DNA of 64,000 nucleotides from Clarkia xantiana subsp. parviflora (lineage: Eukaryota; Streptophyta; Magnoliopsida; Myrtales; Onagraceae), in assembly GCA_036873135.1 (NCBI GenBank), contig JAPTYO010000002.1, forward strand, positions 41,903,452 to 41,967,451. The letters run 5' to 3'. The notes below the pieces were generated by a model. That model had not been told where the DNA came from. It searched no databases and saw only the letters and a program-made list of their open reading frames with translations. The first letter of the stretch is position 1. Each line of letters starts with the position of its first letter. The position numbers and the translations under genes were made by a program. Below, piece after piece: positions 1 through 10,767 of the stretch.

Positions 1-331
1 GACACCCTTCTCATAAGGTTAAACTTAGGTGGCAACCTGCTTGTCACCTAGTTGAAGAAACCTTTGACAGTAAGGAATGCCGAGGTGGTGACCTGCTTGT
101 CACCTATTGACCCTTCACTGTCTCCCTCAACCAATCTGAGAAAGGCGGCTATCGCCACTAAGCAGCCAATCAAAACACAGCTGCTGCCACTTAAAGTCGG
201 TATAAACCTCTTCTATAAATAGGGAAACACTTTCATTATTTTGACAATTACATTCACATACTTATATAGTATTCCCTTAAATTCCATTACAGACTTAAGC
301 TTCAGAGTGGAATCAGGGGCCATCCCCACCC
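1..331 (+). repeat. LTR fragment of the G/H/L family, cut by the window edge and by element A
   Basis: The stretch matches the plus-oriented LTR at 47229-48100: the same AGGTGGCGACC/CTTGTCACCT subrepeats, then TATAAATA at 214-221, then the AAGCTTCAGAGTGGAATC block near 300. It stops abruptly at 331 where a different LTR begins, so the rest was displaced by that insertion. It could be the 5' LTR of element H, whose 3' LTR is at 47229-48100, but the outer boundary lies outside the window, so that link is inference. Confidence 0.75.
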
Positions 332-1078
332 TGTTGGGACACACTTCCAATCAGTTCGGTCTCGCGTAAACCAATCGGTCGGTACCCGAGAGAATTGTGA
401 TGATCCTCGCGGATTTTTCTGGACGTCTCTTCGATAATGCTATCATTAGCTTTGAGATCCGTTCTTCCACTTTTTAGACTTGTTAAAACATCTTGCCGGA
501 TATATTTTTCCTAGCTCTAAGCTTGAACCTTCGTCCACGTCCACCTGCGAAAGGGATTACCGAGCATAGGGGGGTGCTCGGTGAATCCACTCCGATGCTT
601 AAATGGGAATTTGCTAGAGAGAGAAAATGTCTAGAGAGAAGCTAGAGCAAATTCAACTTGGCAACTTGTTTGAAATGAATGGCCAAGGGTCCTATTTATA
701 GGACTCTTGAGTCATTAGTTTACTAATCGCAGTATTAGTCCGTTAATCATGTATTAATTAAGATAAAGCGAAATTAGGACTTACTAAGCGTCAGATGGGT
801 CGATAGTCTTTTTGGGAAGTTCGAAAATAGCGTGACTCGGAGGGAAGCCCTCTGAGCCAAAAACTGTTCGGTTAGGGGTTTCCCTAACCGAACATATTCG
901 GTTAGGGGGTTTCCCTAGCCGAACTTGTTCTTTTGCCGGGCGATTTATCCTCGCCCGTCCTTTCATTGGTGGGCCTTTTCATGTTTTAAGTTTTCCAAGT
1001 TTCGGTTTAAAATTGTCTTCGAACCCGTGCGGTAGTTGAGTCGGGTCAAAGCGGGTTAAGGTGGGTGTATGTCCATCA
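332..1078 (-). repeat. LTR of element A (3' LTR of a minus-oriented Ty3-type element)
   Basis: On the plus strand it begins TGTTGGGACACAC and ends GTCCATCA. It is followed by TTTTCCCCCGAGTCAAG, which on the minus strand is a polypurine tract, so the element reads leftward and this is its 3' LTR. A minus-strand TATA box (CTATAAATA) lies at 693-701. U3 carries two near-perfect palindromes built on GTTCGGTTAGGG at 866-893 and about 897-924. The candidate target duplication on the left is CACCC (327-331). The partner LTR is not in the window. Confidence 0.75.
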
Positions 1079-1095
1079 TTTTCCCCCGAGTCAAG
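1079..1095 (-). other. Polypurine tract of element A
   Basis: Reads CTTGACTCGGGGGAAAA on the minus strand immediately before the LTR start TGATGGAC. The same GACTCGGGGG core precedes the 3' LTR of elements D/J, E, H and I in this window. Confidence 0.75.
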
Positions 1096-2640
1096 TAATG
1101 GTCAAACCGTTTCTTGACTCTATTTTAAACGGGATAGACACCCTAATTGATCCTGCTTGATACATGTTACCTTTTTTAATGTTGCTGTTCTTCCTCTTAG
1201 CTTACTGGCTCATGATCCCCGCTGTCCTGTCTTTTGTGACTATCATAGCCAAAATTATTAGTACATATATATCATACTATGTGTTAATCATAGATGTGTA
1301 TATATATATATTCCTAAGTGTAATTGAATATAATTGTATGCACTTTTTCAGTCGTGGGATTTTTATACAACATGTCAAATATGTTGTTTGAAGGCGTATG
1401 TTGTTTGAAAAAAATGTGTTGTTCTCAGCACACTGGAATATGGTTTTACACATTACTTTATGATGTTTAACATTGCATGTATTAATTTATAGGTTGATGT
1501 ACATACAACGTGCTGTGTCGATTTTTACCAGAAAAATGGAGAGTCAGTACTGTATAAAATATTTTGTAACTTAGTTGTTTTCATATCTAGATGCTTATAA
1601 ATGCATGAGAAAATTTAAATTTGTTGCGTTTCCTTCCTTTCTTAGCAAATTTTCCACCATGTGTTGAAATGTATGGTTGTGGTTTAATCCCTCCAAAAAA
1701 AAAAATCACCTTTTCCTTTTTAACCCTTTTCTTATATATTTTTCCTTCATCTTCTTCATTTCTCTCTTCCACTTTTACTATTACTTTCCCTCTCCTCTTC
1801 CAAACCTTAACCCTTTCTCCCACCTCCATTTCTCCTTCTTTTTTCAATTCCTCTTAGCATAACACAATATGGAGCAAGGATTGAAGATTGGTGTGGTTTG
1901 AATTTTCTTTTGGTCTCGGTTTGACCAAGTTTTGAATTTGGCCGATTTTGGGGGTGTTTCGCCGGTATCGGGGCGGGCGGTGGCGAGGCCTCGCTCCGGC
2001 GGAGAAGGCAGGACTGATCGAGGCGGATTCGGGAGGCGGGGGGCGGCTAGTCGGTGCCGGGCGGAGGCTGGTCGAGGCGGTGAGCTGGGAGGCGGGCTGG
2101 GCGGCTGGTCGGGCAGGGAGCAATCAGCTCTGGCGGGACCGTTTTAATACCCGGTTTGGCTGAACCGGGTTATAGTTGGACCGAGTTGGCTCGGTCCACT
2201 ATTTTGGTGGTCTCTTTTGAGTTCTAAAGGTTCGATTTTTGCTCCCTTATGCTTTTCTCTGTCTTATATTTGTCACAAATCGAAAATTAATATAGCTTGG
2301 ATTTGAAAAATTCTATGGAAAATGGGTCACTGTTTCACCTTGTTTGCTGGTTGGATAGATATTATTGTTTTCTTGTAGCTGTTTAGCAAGTGTTCTCGTA
2401 AGCTTTGTGTTTATTTTCCCTTGAATATTGATGGTTTAGTTGGTCCGATCGTGGAATTGTCATCTTGTTGCTTGTCTTGGATTGGTATTTTTGCTGATTT
2501 GCTGTGTGCTCCATTTGCTGCATAGGAGAAGATTTTAGTGATGCTTCCCTTTGAGTGTATTTCATTGCTTAGTAATGAATATATTTTGACTGTTAATTTG
2601 TATGGAGCTTTTGAAAAGTTCTCCTTCTGTATTGTATTGT
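1096..2640. other. Internal region of element A, no intact gene; CT-rich tract then GC-rich block
   Basis: No protein family is recognisable. Two composition features stand out. About 1720-1860 is almost pure pyrimidine on the plus strand, like a plant 5' leader. About 1935-2155 is strongly GC-rich, rich in GGCGG and CGGG, and open for about 70 codons in two plus frames. The flanks are AT-rich. By position it could be the start of A's antisense gene or a captured host fragment; I cannot decide. Confidence 0.4.
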
Positions 2641-3098
2641 GTCGCAAAATAAATTTTTTTCAACACTTAGAATTTTTTTAGAGGAGATTTTGAACATTCC
2701 CTCTTTTTTGAAATGTGTCACGACGCAAAATAGGATTTTTTCGACACTTAGAAATTTTTAGGAGGAGATTTTGAATACTCATTCCTTTTTTAGTGCAGCG
2801 CGTTGCATATACGTGCAACACAAACACTTAGAAATTTTTAAGCTGGATTTTGGATACTTCCCTTTTTTTTAGTGCAGCGTGTTGCATATATGTGCAACAC
2901 CAACACTTAGAATTTTTTAAGCGGGATTTTGGATACGTCCCCTTTTTTGAGTGCAGCGCGTTGCATACATGTGCAACACCAACACTTAGAAATTTTTAGG
3001 CGGGATTTTGGATACTCCTCCTCTTTTGAATGCAGCGCGTTGCATACACGTGCAAACACCAACACTTAGAATTTTTTAGGCGGGATTTTGGATACTTC
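2641..3098. repeat. Tandem array, unit about 80 bp, in element A
   Basis: About five and a half imperfect units start at CACTTAGAAATTTTTAGG near 2661, 2742, 2826, 2906, 2985 and 3063. Each continues with GGGATTTTGGATAC and a segment GCAGCGCGTTGCATA followed by TGTGCAACACC. The array is broken at its right edge by the copia LTR at 3099, so more units may once have existed. Confidence 0.85.
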
Positions 3099-3700
3099 TG
3101 TAAACATATGGTGATGGGCGCCGTAATTGGTAGCCCATAATATGTATAGTTTACCTAATGAACTTGAGTAAATGTCACATTAGGGTAATTGGGCTAGACC
3201 CAAATCCCAATTGACATGAGAGGCCCAAAATTGGGTCTCCCTATACTAATGGCCGGCCGAACCTATAAGGAGGGTAAATTGGACTTTTGTCCACTTTACT
3301 CCTCCTATAAATATGAAGTGTTAAGGGATTTTTAGGGTTAATCACATTTCCCTCATTAGAGTGTTTTAGAGAGAAAAACCCTCTACCCCACAACACCTAG
3401 CTTCGGTCGAACCCTTCACTACACCAAGGATGTGCCAATTTGCTTTCCAAGCAAACACTCCAGAGATCTGTCCCCGTGCCAAGAACCGATTAGAGGCTTT
3501 GCTGTGGAGCTTGCACCACGTAGGGCTTCTCTAACAAGAACCTCTACGGGTCCCGATCGGAGGATCGTGAACTCCCTCCAGAGAAGATATTGGGTCTACG
3601 GATCATCTTAAAGGTATGTGCGAAACTTCCGCTGCGTAATTCCGATTACTAGCATATACTTTGTTTAAGTATCCGTAGTGATTACTCCCTGTAATCTACA
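3099..3700 (+). repeat. 5' LTR of copia element C
   Basis: Begins TGTAAACATATGGTG and ends GTAATCTACA, and is closely similar to 50229-50767 and 57772-58370. A TATA box (TATAAATA) lies at 3306-3313. The upstream five bases are ACTTC; the matching right-hand duplication is lost with the deleted 3' end. Confidence 0.9.
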
Positions 3701-3701
3701 A

Positions 3702-3713
3702 TGGTATCAGAGC
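3702..3713 (+). other. Primer binding site, initiator tRNA-Met type
   Basis: TGGTATCAGAGC, the standard plant copia primer site complementary to the 3' end of initiator tRNA-Met, lies one base after the LTR end. The homologous site in copy F is deleted. Confidence 0.95.
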
Positions 3714-5191
3714 GTGTGTTAGGAGTTCATGATGTTGATATATTGGTGTTCTTGAAAATTTAAATTGAAAACCGAAAATTTTAAATTAAAATTTCAAACT
3801 TTTTTATTTTTAGGATTGTTGGTAAAACCGAAATCTTCATGATGTTCTTGGTAAAATTGATGTTCGTGATCTTCAAGAAAAGTGTAATATTTATCAAAAT
3901 CAAACATTGGATTGTAGATCTTATTAAAATTTGATTTTGAAATTTGACCACTTGTTTCCAAATATATGTTTGTGCCGAAAATTTAATTAAATTACAAGGT
4001 AATTTTTTTTTATTTCTTGGTCATTAAATAAGAAATTTCGGCACAAAGGTTTTAAATTATATTGTTTACCATATTTTAATTTTTTTAATTAAGGTAACAA
4101 TATATCTATAATTGGGAACATTATGATAGATTCACATTAATAGATAGAAATATATATAACTATCAATATATCTAAATATTTAATTGGGTAAAAGATATTA
4201 TTGATAGATTTAATTGCCTAAAAGATTGAGAAAATATATTGTCAGTATATTTGTTACCCTATTTAAGATATTGAAAATAAATAAATATATATATTATATA
4301 TTGTGCCGATTTTTACATATATATTTATATATATTGTTGATTGATTTAATCTTATAGATAGAATCTTAGCAATAAATATATATATGTTTTAATATGGTCC
4401 GAAATTTATATATATTGTTAATGTTACTTGTTGGCTAAGTTAGATATTTTTGGACTTTAAAACCCTACTTGGGCCACAAGTAAACATTTCGGCCCAACGT
4501 TTGAAATTATAATTATTGGGACGGTCCAATATGTTAAACCGGGACGGATTTAAATCGAACCGGGTTTTCTCAATCGGTTCAACCTAATCGGGTCGGGTCG
4601 AACCGGGGTAATTAAGTGGATCTAACCGAGCCGGTTTTTCTGTGTTAAACCGAACCCTATTTTATTGGACCGGTTCGGACCGAACCAGATTTTAAAATTA
4701 AAACCGGACCGAACAGAATCGGATTTTAAACCGAACCGGATTTTTCATACCGGACCGAACCGGACCAAAATTGACTGAACCGAAATGATTTTCAAAACCG
4801 GATTCAAGTCAATTAAATAAAATAGGGTGGTCAAGTTTTAAAATCCAAATGTTTTTTAACCTCTAAATGGACTATACACTACTCATAGGGTTGCTAACCT
4901 CTATGCCTTGTTTCGATTATGGGGATGGATCTCGGAGATACATGTTTTTTAGACTGGATTAATTAGAGGGCTGAATTGCAATTGTTTATTATTCAATATA
5001 TATTATTGCATGATTAGAAATGTTGTCTTGACTTAGTCAAGCTAACTGGATAATGCATGTTGTGGGCGGAGCCTTGGTTAAATATATGGAATGCGCACTA
5101 GGATAGACATGCTGTGATGGTTGGAAATGCCTAGGATTCATGTCTAGAATGTCGCATAATTGAATATGAGCATGAATTGCAAATCATCCCC
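3714..5191 (+). other. Copia leader with an AACCGG-rich repeat patch
   Basis: Non-coding leader shared with copy F (50768-52320). It is AT-rich with TATATA runs around 4140-4400. A patch at about 4540-4800 is made of degenerate ACCGAACCGG / GGACCGAAC units; the same patch is at about 51640-51920 in F, so it belongs to the family. No long open frame was seen. Confidence 0.75.
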
Positions 5192-5783
5192 TGATGGATA
5201 TACACCCGATTGGACCTCACTAAGGCTCAAAGACGGTCGCCCCGCCGACCTCTGGGTAAGTCCGTTTATTCCTAAGGGTACGCGCTATTCCGGTTGCCAC
5301 GGACGATTCCGGAGCAACAGGACGAACTTGTCCGGTTGTACTGTGTTCGTCTGGAGCAACCGGACATATCCGGTGACAATGGGGACGGTGCGTCCCTTTC
5401 CAGCCCCCGACACCCGGGTACCGACACCCGGGGCACACGTATACCCGACCATTCTCTTAATCTATGTGCGGGCCCCACTCAAAATTGGGCCCCTCCGGTG
5501 CCTGGATCCAAATCTCTATAAATTGGTGCCTAGGTCCTTCATTTACAACTTAATCTCGGATTAAGACACCGGAGCTCTGACTTCTCTCTATTTTCTCTCT
5601 ATGGAATTATATTCTTACTTTGGCATCGGAGAGGGTTCGCAAGAGACACCCCCCCTCTCTGGCACCGCCCTTTGTGCAGGTCCGCCAGGCACGGAGTTGG
5701 ATTGACCGTAACCCAAAGATTGGAGGAACATGACTCGACCCAAGGCAGCCAAGATCGGACCCCCGGACGAGCAGGTTCTAACA
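5192..5783 (+). repeat. 5' LTR of element I
   Basis: Begins TGATGGATATACACCC and ends GGTTCTAACA, followed directly by a primer site. TATA-like TATAAATT at 5517-5524. U3 holds imperfect inverted copies of GTCCGGTTG / CAACCGGAC around 5285-5375. An open frame of about 130 codons crosses it but has no coding signature. Confidence 0.85.
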
Positions 5784-5800
5784 TTGGCGTCGTCTGCGTG
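5784..5800 (+). other. Primer binding site of element I
   Basis: TTGGCGTCGTCTGCGTG directly after the LTR end. It is a one-base variant of the TTGGCGCCGTC site used by the other gag elements here. Confidence 0.75.
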
Positions 5801-5833
5801 ATTTGAACAAAAAGTCGTTAATAAGATACCCAA

Positions 5834-6517
5834 GTGTCTGCCGCGATTTTCATGCACGGAGGGTTCAGTAAACGCGATGACTATGCCTCACAGACAGAAG
5901 ATGTCAAGATAGAAGCCGTGGACGCATCGCAATTGTTGGAAGGCGTAACTCAGTTTTCCAAAGAAAAGATGGAGCATACGATGCACCCACATACAAATGT
6001 GTTGGTCATCAAAACAAGGATAGCTAACGACCCTCCTCCCAAGGATTCGAGACCACCATGTCGTACAAGTAACAAGGTACCAAGGGCAGTGAGGCCGGTA
6101 GTGGAACCACCTATACCAGCCCCTCAGGAAGTGCCACCAATGCCCGCTCCTAAAATAGATACCGCCCGTCCAAGAGACGCAACAGGTACCTCCGGTGTCG
6201 ATACCACAAGAAGATTCGTTTGATGCATTTACGCCGTCGACACGACGCCATCCGAGAAAGAGCATTGCGACTAGTGCTACCTCGCATCCTAGGAGGACCT
6301 ATCATAGGAACCCCCCTCAACGTTTTCCTTATGGCAGGCCGCCATAAGATCAACCATTCGGGATGACCGGCAACACAATCCCATCACATGTTACGCCAAC
6401 GCTAACCTCTTGTAATAGAAGGATTCATGTCAGCCATAGATGAATTGATAGCGTATCGTAAGGCAAGGAGAGCTAGAAGATACGGACCACCACCAGTGGC
6501 TTCGAATGACTAAGCCC
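5834..6517 (+). pseudogene. gag fragment of element I, 5' part, interrupted by element J
   Basis: A 129-codon open frame starts at 5834 shortly after the primer site. Its middle (residues about 44-60, around HPHTNVLVIKTRIAND) resembles the segment just before the protease in related Gag proteins (HPHDDALVIT-type), followed by a proline-rich part. This suggests a scrambled or recombined gag. Further on, about 6425-6510 encodes a GFMSAIDELIAYRK segment matching GLMSALDELLAYRE in element D's Gag. Frames shift between the two. The reading is cut at 6517 by the LTR of J and resumes at 10768. Gag would form the virus-like particle; this copy cannot. Confidence 0.6.
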
Positions 6518-7307
6518 TGTTAGGTTCCGAGTCTAGGGTCAACGGGCGGTCGACTCAAGTCTCGTTCCTCACTGGAGATGTTGTGGATCCGGTGCTCTCG
6601 GGTCGTGCTGTCCTAGCTTGCGTCCTTTCGTCCTTAGCTTCTCTTCTCCTCTTGCCCTGCAAGAGGGGCAATACCAGGCACAGGGGGGGGGGGGGTGGTG
6701 CCTGATGAACCCTCTCCGATGCCTAAGTCAGTACGGTTTTAGAGAGATAAAGCTAGAGAGATGTCAGAGCAAAATTATGTGACTTGCCCAGATGATCAAA
6801 TCAATAGTGGAGGTGTGGTATTTATAGGCAACGGTGTCATTAAGGTGGCTTAATGACATCGTTAACCTTTAAACACAGTTAATTAACCTTTAAGCACGTA
6901 ATTAAGACCTTAGGATACGGAGAAGGTTGGCGGAGATAAACCGAGTATGGGAGTCCAAGAGTGGTGCCGGGGCCCTTGGGGGGAAGGAAAATCCGACCCC
7001 CAAGGGTAGGGGGTTGGGTGAGGCCACCCAACCCTATCTCCCCTAGGGGAGATCGGGTTGGTGGACCCGATCTCCCCTAGGGGAGATCGGGTTGGCTGAC
7101 CCGATCTCCCCTAGGGGAGGTCGGGTGTGGCCACCCGACCTCACCTAGGTGAGTCTAACTTGGCCGGACGAGCGCTCCGGCCTCGTCCGGACCGTTGGTG
7201 TTTTCGCGGAGTGTTCGGGTTGAAGTTTCGATTTACAATCATTAACGGGGTGATAAAAATAAAACGATTCGGAAGTCAACGGGTTCAAATTGGGCGTATA
7301 TCCATCA
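6518..7307 (-). repeat. 3' LTR of element J (D family)
   Basis: Plus strand begins TGTTAGGTTCCGAG and ends ATATCCATCA. It aligns with 34662-36028 once the hAT insertion there is ignored. Minus-strand TATA box at 6819-6827. A run of twelve or more G lies near 6683-6697. U3 has a cluster of palindromes at about 7026-7153, including the 26-bp perfect palindrome at 7066-7091 centred on CCCCTAGGGG. Confidence 0.9.
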
Positions 7308-7325
7308 CATGCCCCCGAGTCAACC
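7308..7325 (-). other. Polypurine tract of element J
   Basis: GACTCGGGGGCATG on the minus strand immediately before TGATGGATATACGCCC, the LTR start. Confidence 0.75.
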
Positions 7326-8457
7326 AATGGCCTGACCCTTGATTGACTCTATTTTAGGATGGTATGACACGCACAATTTGAAACCGGGGTTTTACCTTTC
7401 GTTTGAATGCTTACTTACCCATGGATGTGTGCCTCTGACTCTGCCCCCTGCCTTATAAGATAGAGGAAATGTAAACGTCAGAATAGCGCGGACACGTGTC
7501 TAAGCACACGTCCGTCTGAGGTGGGAGTGATAAATTTAACACCGTCATGAGTGTGTGCTCGGAAAATGTATGATCATGTGGAGATGCAATATGAACACAG
7601 CTAAACAAGTCCATGTTTCAATTTCATGCTGGGATAAGTCTAAGTGAAGAAAAATTTCAATTTTGGTCCGAAATTTTTCTAAGTATGGGATACTAGAAAA
7701 TATGCCTATAGGATGTTAACTAGGAGTGAACATGGACATATCATGAACATGAGGATGTGTACTAGCATACATGCAAGTAGGAACACAAGTATGGGAGTGG
7801 GTGTAGACATGCTGCAATTGTAGTCATGAATGTATGCATGAATATATGGCGGCCATGTACATGGACGTCTAAATGTTTGATCATACGAGAGTGTGTACGT
7901 GGGCATGCATATGAGTGCAAGCATGAACATGTATGTATGTATGGACGGGTTGTGGGTATAAGCATGAGTGATGACATGACGTACCTGTAGATGTTAATCA
8001 TGAATATGAGCATAAGTGCAAAGGTGAGAGCATAGGCCTCTCCTCTACCTGAGGGTGGAAACTCTGTCACTCAATGGGACACAACGTTCCGTCTCCCTCG
8101 TACTAGCATGAGCATTGTCCATTAACCTCGACCTTCGGCATGTGTAATATTTTTCCTTCATTTGTTGGAGCGTGTGTATAGCTCTTGACCTTTACCCTGC
8201 AATTTGTTCCCCATAAAAGTGAGGGTGAAAATGCTTACAAGCTTTCTTCTTACCGCCGCGAGTGAAGGGGTCTATGGACATGTGTTAAGGGTTGACCCTT
8301 CCTTCGGATGTGTTGGAGCGTTGCTCCATTTGGGGAAACTAAAAGTTCGCCCTCTTCCCTTGGTGTTAAGGTTGCCCCCGTAGTAGGCGTATCTCGCCCC
8401 TCCATGAGTAAGGGTCGATCTTTGCGTTGGTTGCTCGTATAGATGACTCATTTTTGG
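7326..8457. other. Spacer of element J, no gene seen
   Basis: No recognisable protein on either strand. About 7690-8000 is rich in short CATG/ATGTA words. A similar CATGATGTAA-rich spacer follows the polypurine tract in element E (37250-37560), so this may be a structural property of these elements. Confidence 0.4.
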
Positions 8458-9160
8458 GAAGCTTTCTTCTTCAGACAGGGAGACTGTTGAATCGGATGAG
8501 AGGGAAGAAACCTCTAGTTCTGCTTATCAGGCCAAGAGATTTTCTAAGTCAGGGAAGGCTGCTAATGCTTCCAGTATGTTCTCATTCCATTCTCTTTTCT
8601 TTGTGATATACTTATGATTGTTCTCATGTTGCTTCCTTCTTGTTGTTAGAACGTTCGCCTCTGGTTACTGAATGGGTTCTTGCGGTGGGCGAGAGTTCAA
8701 GTCAATCTAAATCCGAGGCGTGGAAACCTGACTCTGAGGTCGGGCCCTCGGCTGCCAAGGAGAAGGAAACCGCGAGGAGCTCTCCTTCAAATGCCCCCTT
8801 GCTGACTCCCTCTCATGATAAGGAGGTAGTGGTTGAAGAGGCGCCCTCTTTACTTGACGAAGGGAAACAACCTGTGGCTGGCGATGGGGTGATCATAGGT
8901 CTTGACGTCTCTTCTCTATCCTCTGCCCCCCCAGCCGAGGGGCCGAGTTTCAGGTTCATTTCATCTTTATGTAGATTTGACGACTTTCGAAGGTGTCTTT
9001 GGCTTTCCTATGGGTTATGTTATTAACCCCTACGTTGAAGATTTTCCTTTTGGTGATGGGTTTGATCATCGCCTTTTATTGAGGTTCCTTTCTCTTGCCA
9101 TGGCTCTGATTAAGATAGCAAATTCTTGCTTTGGAGTTTGGTGGAGACTGCTCTTGAGTT
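8458..9160 (+). pseudogene. Antisense additional gene of element J, partial and frameshifted
   Basis: Plus-strand remains of the gene that runs opposite to gag in this superfamily. About 8470-8575 encodes an acidic then basic stretch (ESDEREETSSS, KRFSKSGKAA). About 8640-8950 continues with a serine/proline-rich linker (LTPSHDKEVVVEE) that resembles LTPSCDKGNRVEG in element E. The reading then shifts frame into a hydrophobic segment at 8960-9160 (FEGVFGFPMGYVIN). An intron between about 8575 and 8650 is likely because the frame resumes after a TTGTTGTTAG acceptor-like site. The N-terminal domain is not recognisable. Function unknown; it lies between the 3' LTR and the minisatellites as in E. 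Confidence 0.45.
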
Positions 9161-9483
9161 AGCCTCTACTAGTATCGTAGTTGTGATCGTTGTGGGGATC
9201 GTTTTGTTATATGCCCTCAATAGTGCTTGTCGTGATTCTTTGCTTCCTGGTTGATTTCATGAGACATGGAGGTTGTCTTCATAATGAGGACGTCTCCTAC
9301 CTAGTATCCCCCAGTGGGTTGAAATATAAGTGCCTACCTTTGATGAGCGTATGGAGAGTGTTGTTTTTCCCTTTTTCTTGAACCTCCTTCAGGCTAGGCG
9401 TAGCCTTTTGATGTTCGTGGTCGGGATGATGTCTTTACAATGTATGTCTTTGACAGATGTTTTACGATGTGCTGCCATGATAA

Positions 9484-9740
9484 TCACTTCGAGGTATGTG
9501 GACATGATCGCCACTTCGTGACGTGTGGGAGTGATAGCCCTTCTGTAGTGTGTGGACATGATAGCCCTTCTGTAGTGTGTGGACATGATAGCCACTTCAA
9601 GGTATGTGGACATGATAGCCACTTCAAGGTATGTGGACATGATAGCCACTTCAAGGTATGTGGACATGATAGCCACTTCAAGGTATGTGGACATGATAGC
9701 CACTTCAAGGTATGTGGACATGATAGCCACATCACGATGT
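9484..9740. repeat. 27-bp minisatellite in element J
   Basis: About nine head-to-tail units of TGTGGACATGATAGCCACTT plus seven bases. The last six are nearly identical; the first ones vary (TTCTGTAGTG instead of TTCAAGGTA). Because 27 is a multiple of three, both strands stay open and give spurious nonapeptide-repeat frames. Confidence 0.95.
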
Positions 9741-10379
9741 ATGGAGTTGTGCTTTAGTATTCTTTTCTCATTGGAGAGCCTTCATTGCTATAGTTGCTTT
9801 TTGTTTAGGCTATGCTTGTTGGGTTAGGTCCCGATGTCTCGTCTTGTCGGATGTTGTATCCTTTATGCTCTTTAGATGTCTCATTCATGAGTTGTGCTTG
9901 ACGATGTTCAAGTCTGATACGACCATAGGTCACGCGAGGGCGACGTGCAGGACAATAACGTTTGTCGGAGGTTGCTTTGTGCGACCTATAAGGCAACTCT
10001 CTTCTTGATGGGTCGAGTTTATTTTGAGAGCCTTGAACTTTGGATTTCATGTCTTTGCTATTCTTCTTGGTGGTGTTGGGTTCCTTTGAGATACTTCTCT
10101 TGACTTGTGATATGGATGGTAGGATAACCCGTTACTTTTCATGATAACCTCCTGTGCTTCAGTATATGATCCTTTGGTCATGGACTTCTCCTTTGTATAT
10201 GCTTTCTTTTCCTTATCTTTCTTTTGTGTTTTCCTTCACATCATACCTGCTATCTCATCAAGAAAAAACATTATGTGTTCTTCATACAACTTTGCTTTGC
10301 AATTATTTTCTCATGGAATCCTTCTCAGTATGGTGCGATGATCTCTTCTGATACCCTTTAAATGGTATACATGGTACTG
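9741..10379. other. Spacer between two arrays in element J, no gene seen
   Basis: Short frames only (up to 82 codons) with no family signature on either strand. It may hold degraded 3' parts of the antisense gene. Confidence 0.3.
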
Positions 10380-10767
10380 TTAGACCAAAGATACGCTCTT
10401 GGTGGGCGTTGAATCTGTTCACGAGACATGCTCTCGGAGGGCACTTAACGTTTCACAGGATAGGCTCCCGGAGGGCACAAGTTAGACCAAAGATACGCTC
10501 CTGGTTGGCGTCGAAAACTGTTCACGAGACTGGCTCTCGGAGGGCACTTAACGTTTCACAGGATAGGCTCCCGGAGGGCACAAGTTAGACCAAAGATACG
10601 CTCCTGGTTGGCGTCGAAAACTGTTCACGAGACTGGCTCTCGGAGGGCACTTAACGTTTCACAGGATAGGCTCCCGGAGGGCACAAGTTAGACCAAAGAT
10701 ACGCTCCTGGTTGGCGTCGAAAACTGTTCACGAGACTGGCTCTCGGAGGGCACTTAACGTTTCACAG
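10380..10767. repeat. 103-bp tandem array in element J
   Basis: About 3.7 units, each starting TTAGACCAAAGATACGCTC (near 10380, 10482, 10585, 10688). Every unit is composed of related half-units: GATACGCTCCTGG-TTGGCGTCGA and GGCTC(T/C)CGGAGGGCAC. Adjacent units are nearly identical, so homogenisation is recent. The same GATACGCTC core builds the array of element D at 30541-31000. Confidence 0.95.

Larger units (their letters stand above)
6518..10767 (-). mobile_element. Element J: D-family element lacking its gag end
   Basis: Minus-oriented remnant inserted into gag of element I. It retains the 3' LTR (6518-7307), polypurine tract, antisense-gene fragment (about 8458-9160) and two tandem arrays (9484-9740 and 10380-10767). 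Its own gag, primer site and 5' LTR are missing, and the left flank AGCCC is not repeated on the right, so the right end was deleted. LTR and repeat sequence put it in the same family as D. Confidence 0.75.

Noticed and set aside
5160..5564. 134-codon plus-strand frame crossing the start of I's 5' LTR
   Set aside because: It spans the copia/LTR junction and non-coding LTR sequence; no family signature.
9484..9740. CRISPR-like direct repeats
   Set aside because: Units are contiguous with no unique spacers, in plant retrotransposon DNA; it is a minisatellite.
9389..9757. Repeat peptides of nine residues on both strands
   Set aside because: By-product of the 27-bp tandem repeat; frames are open on both strands for the same reason.
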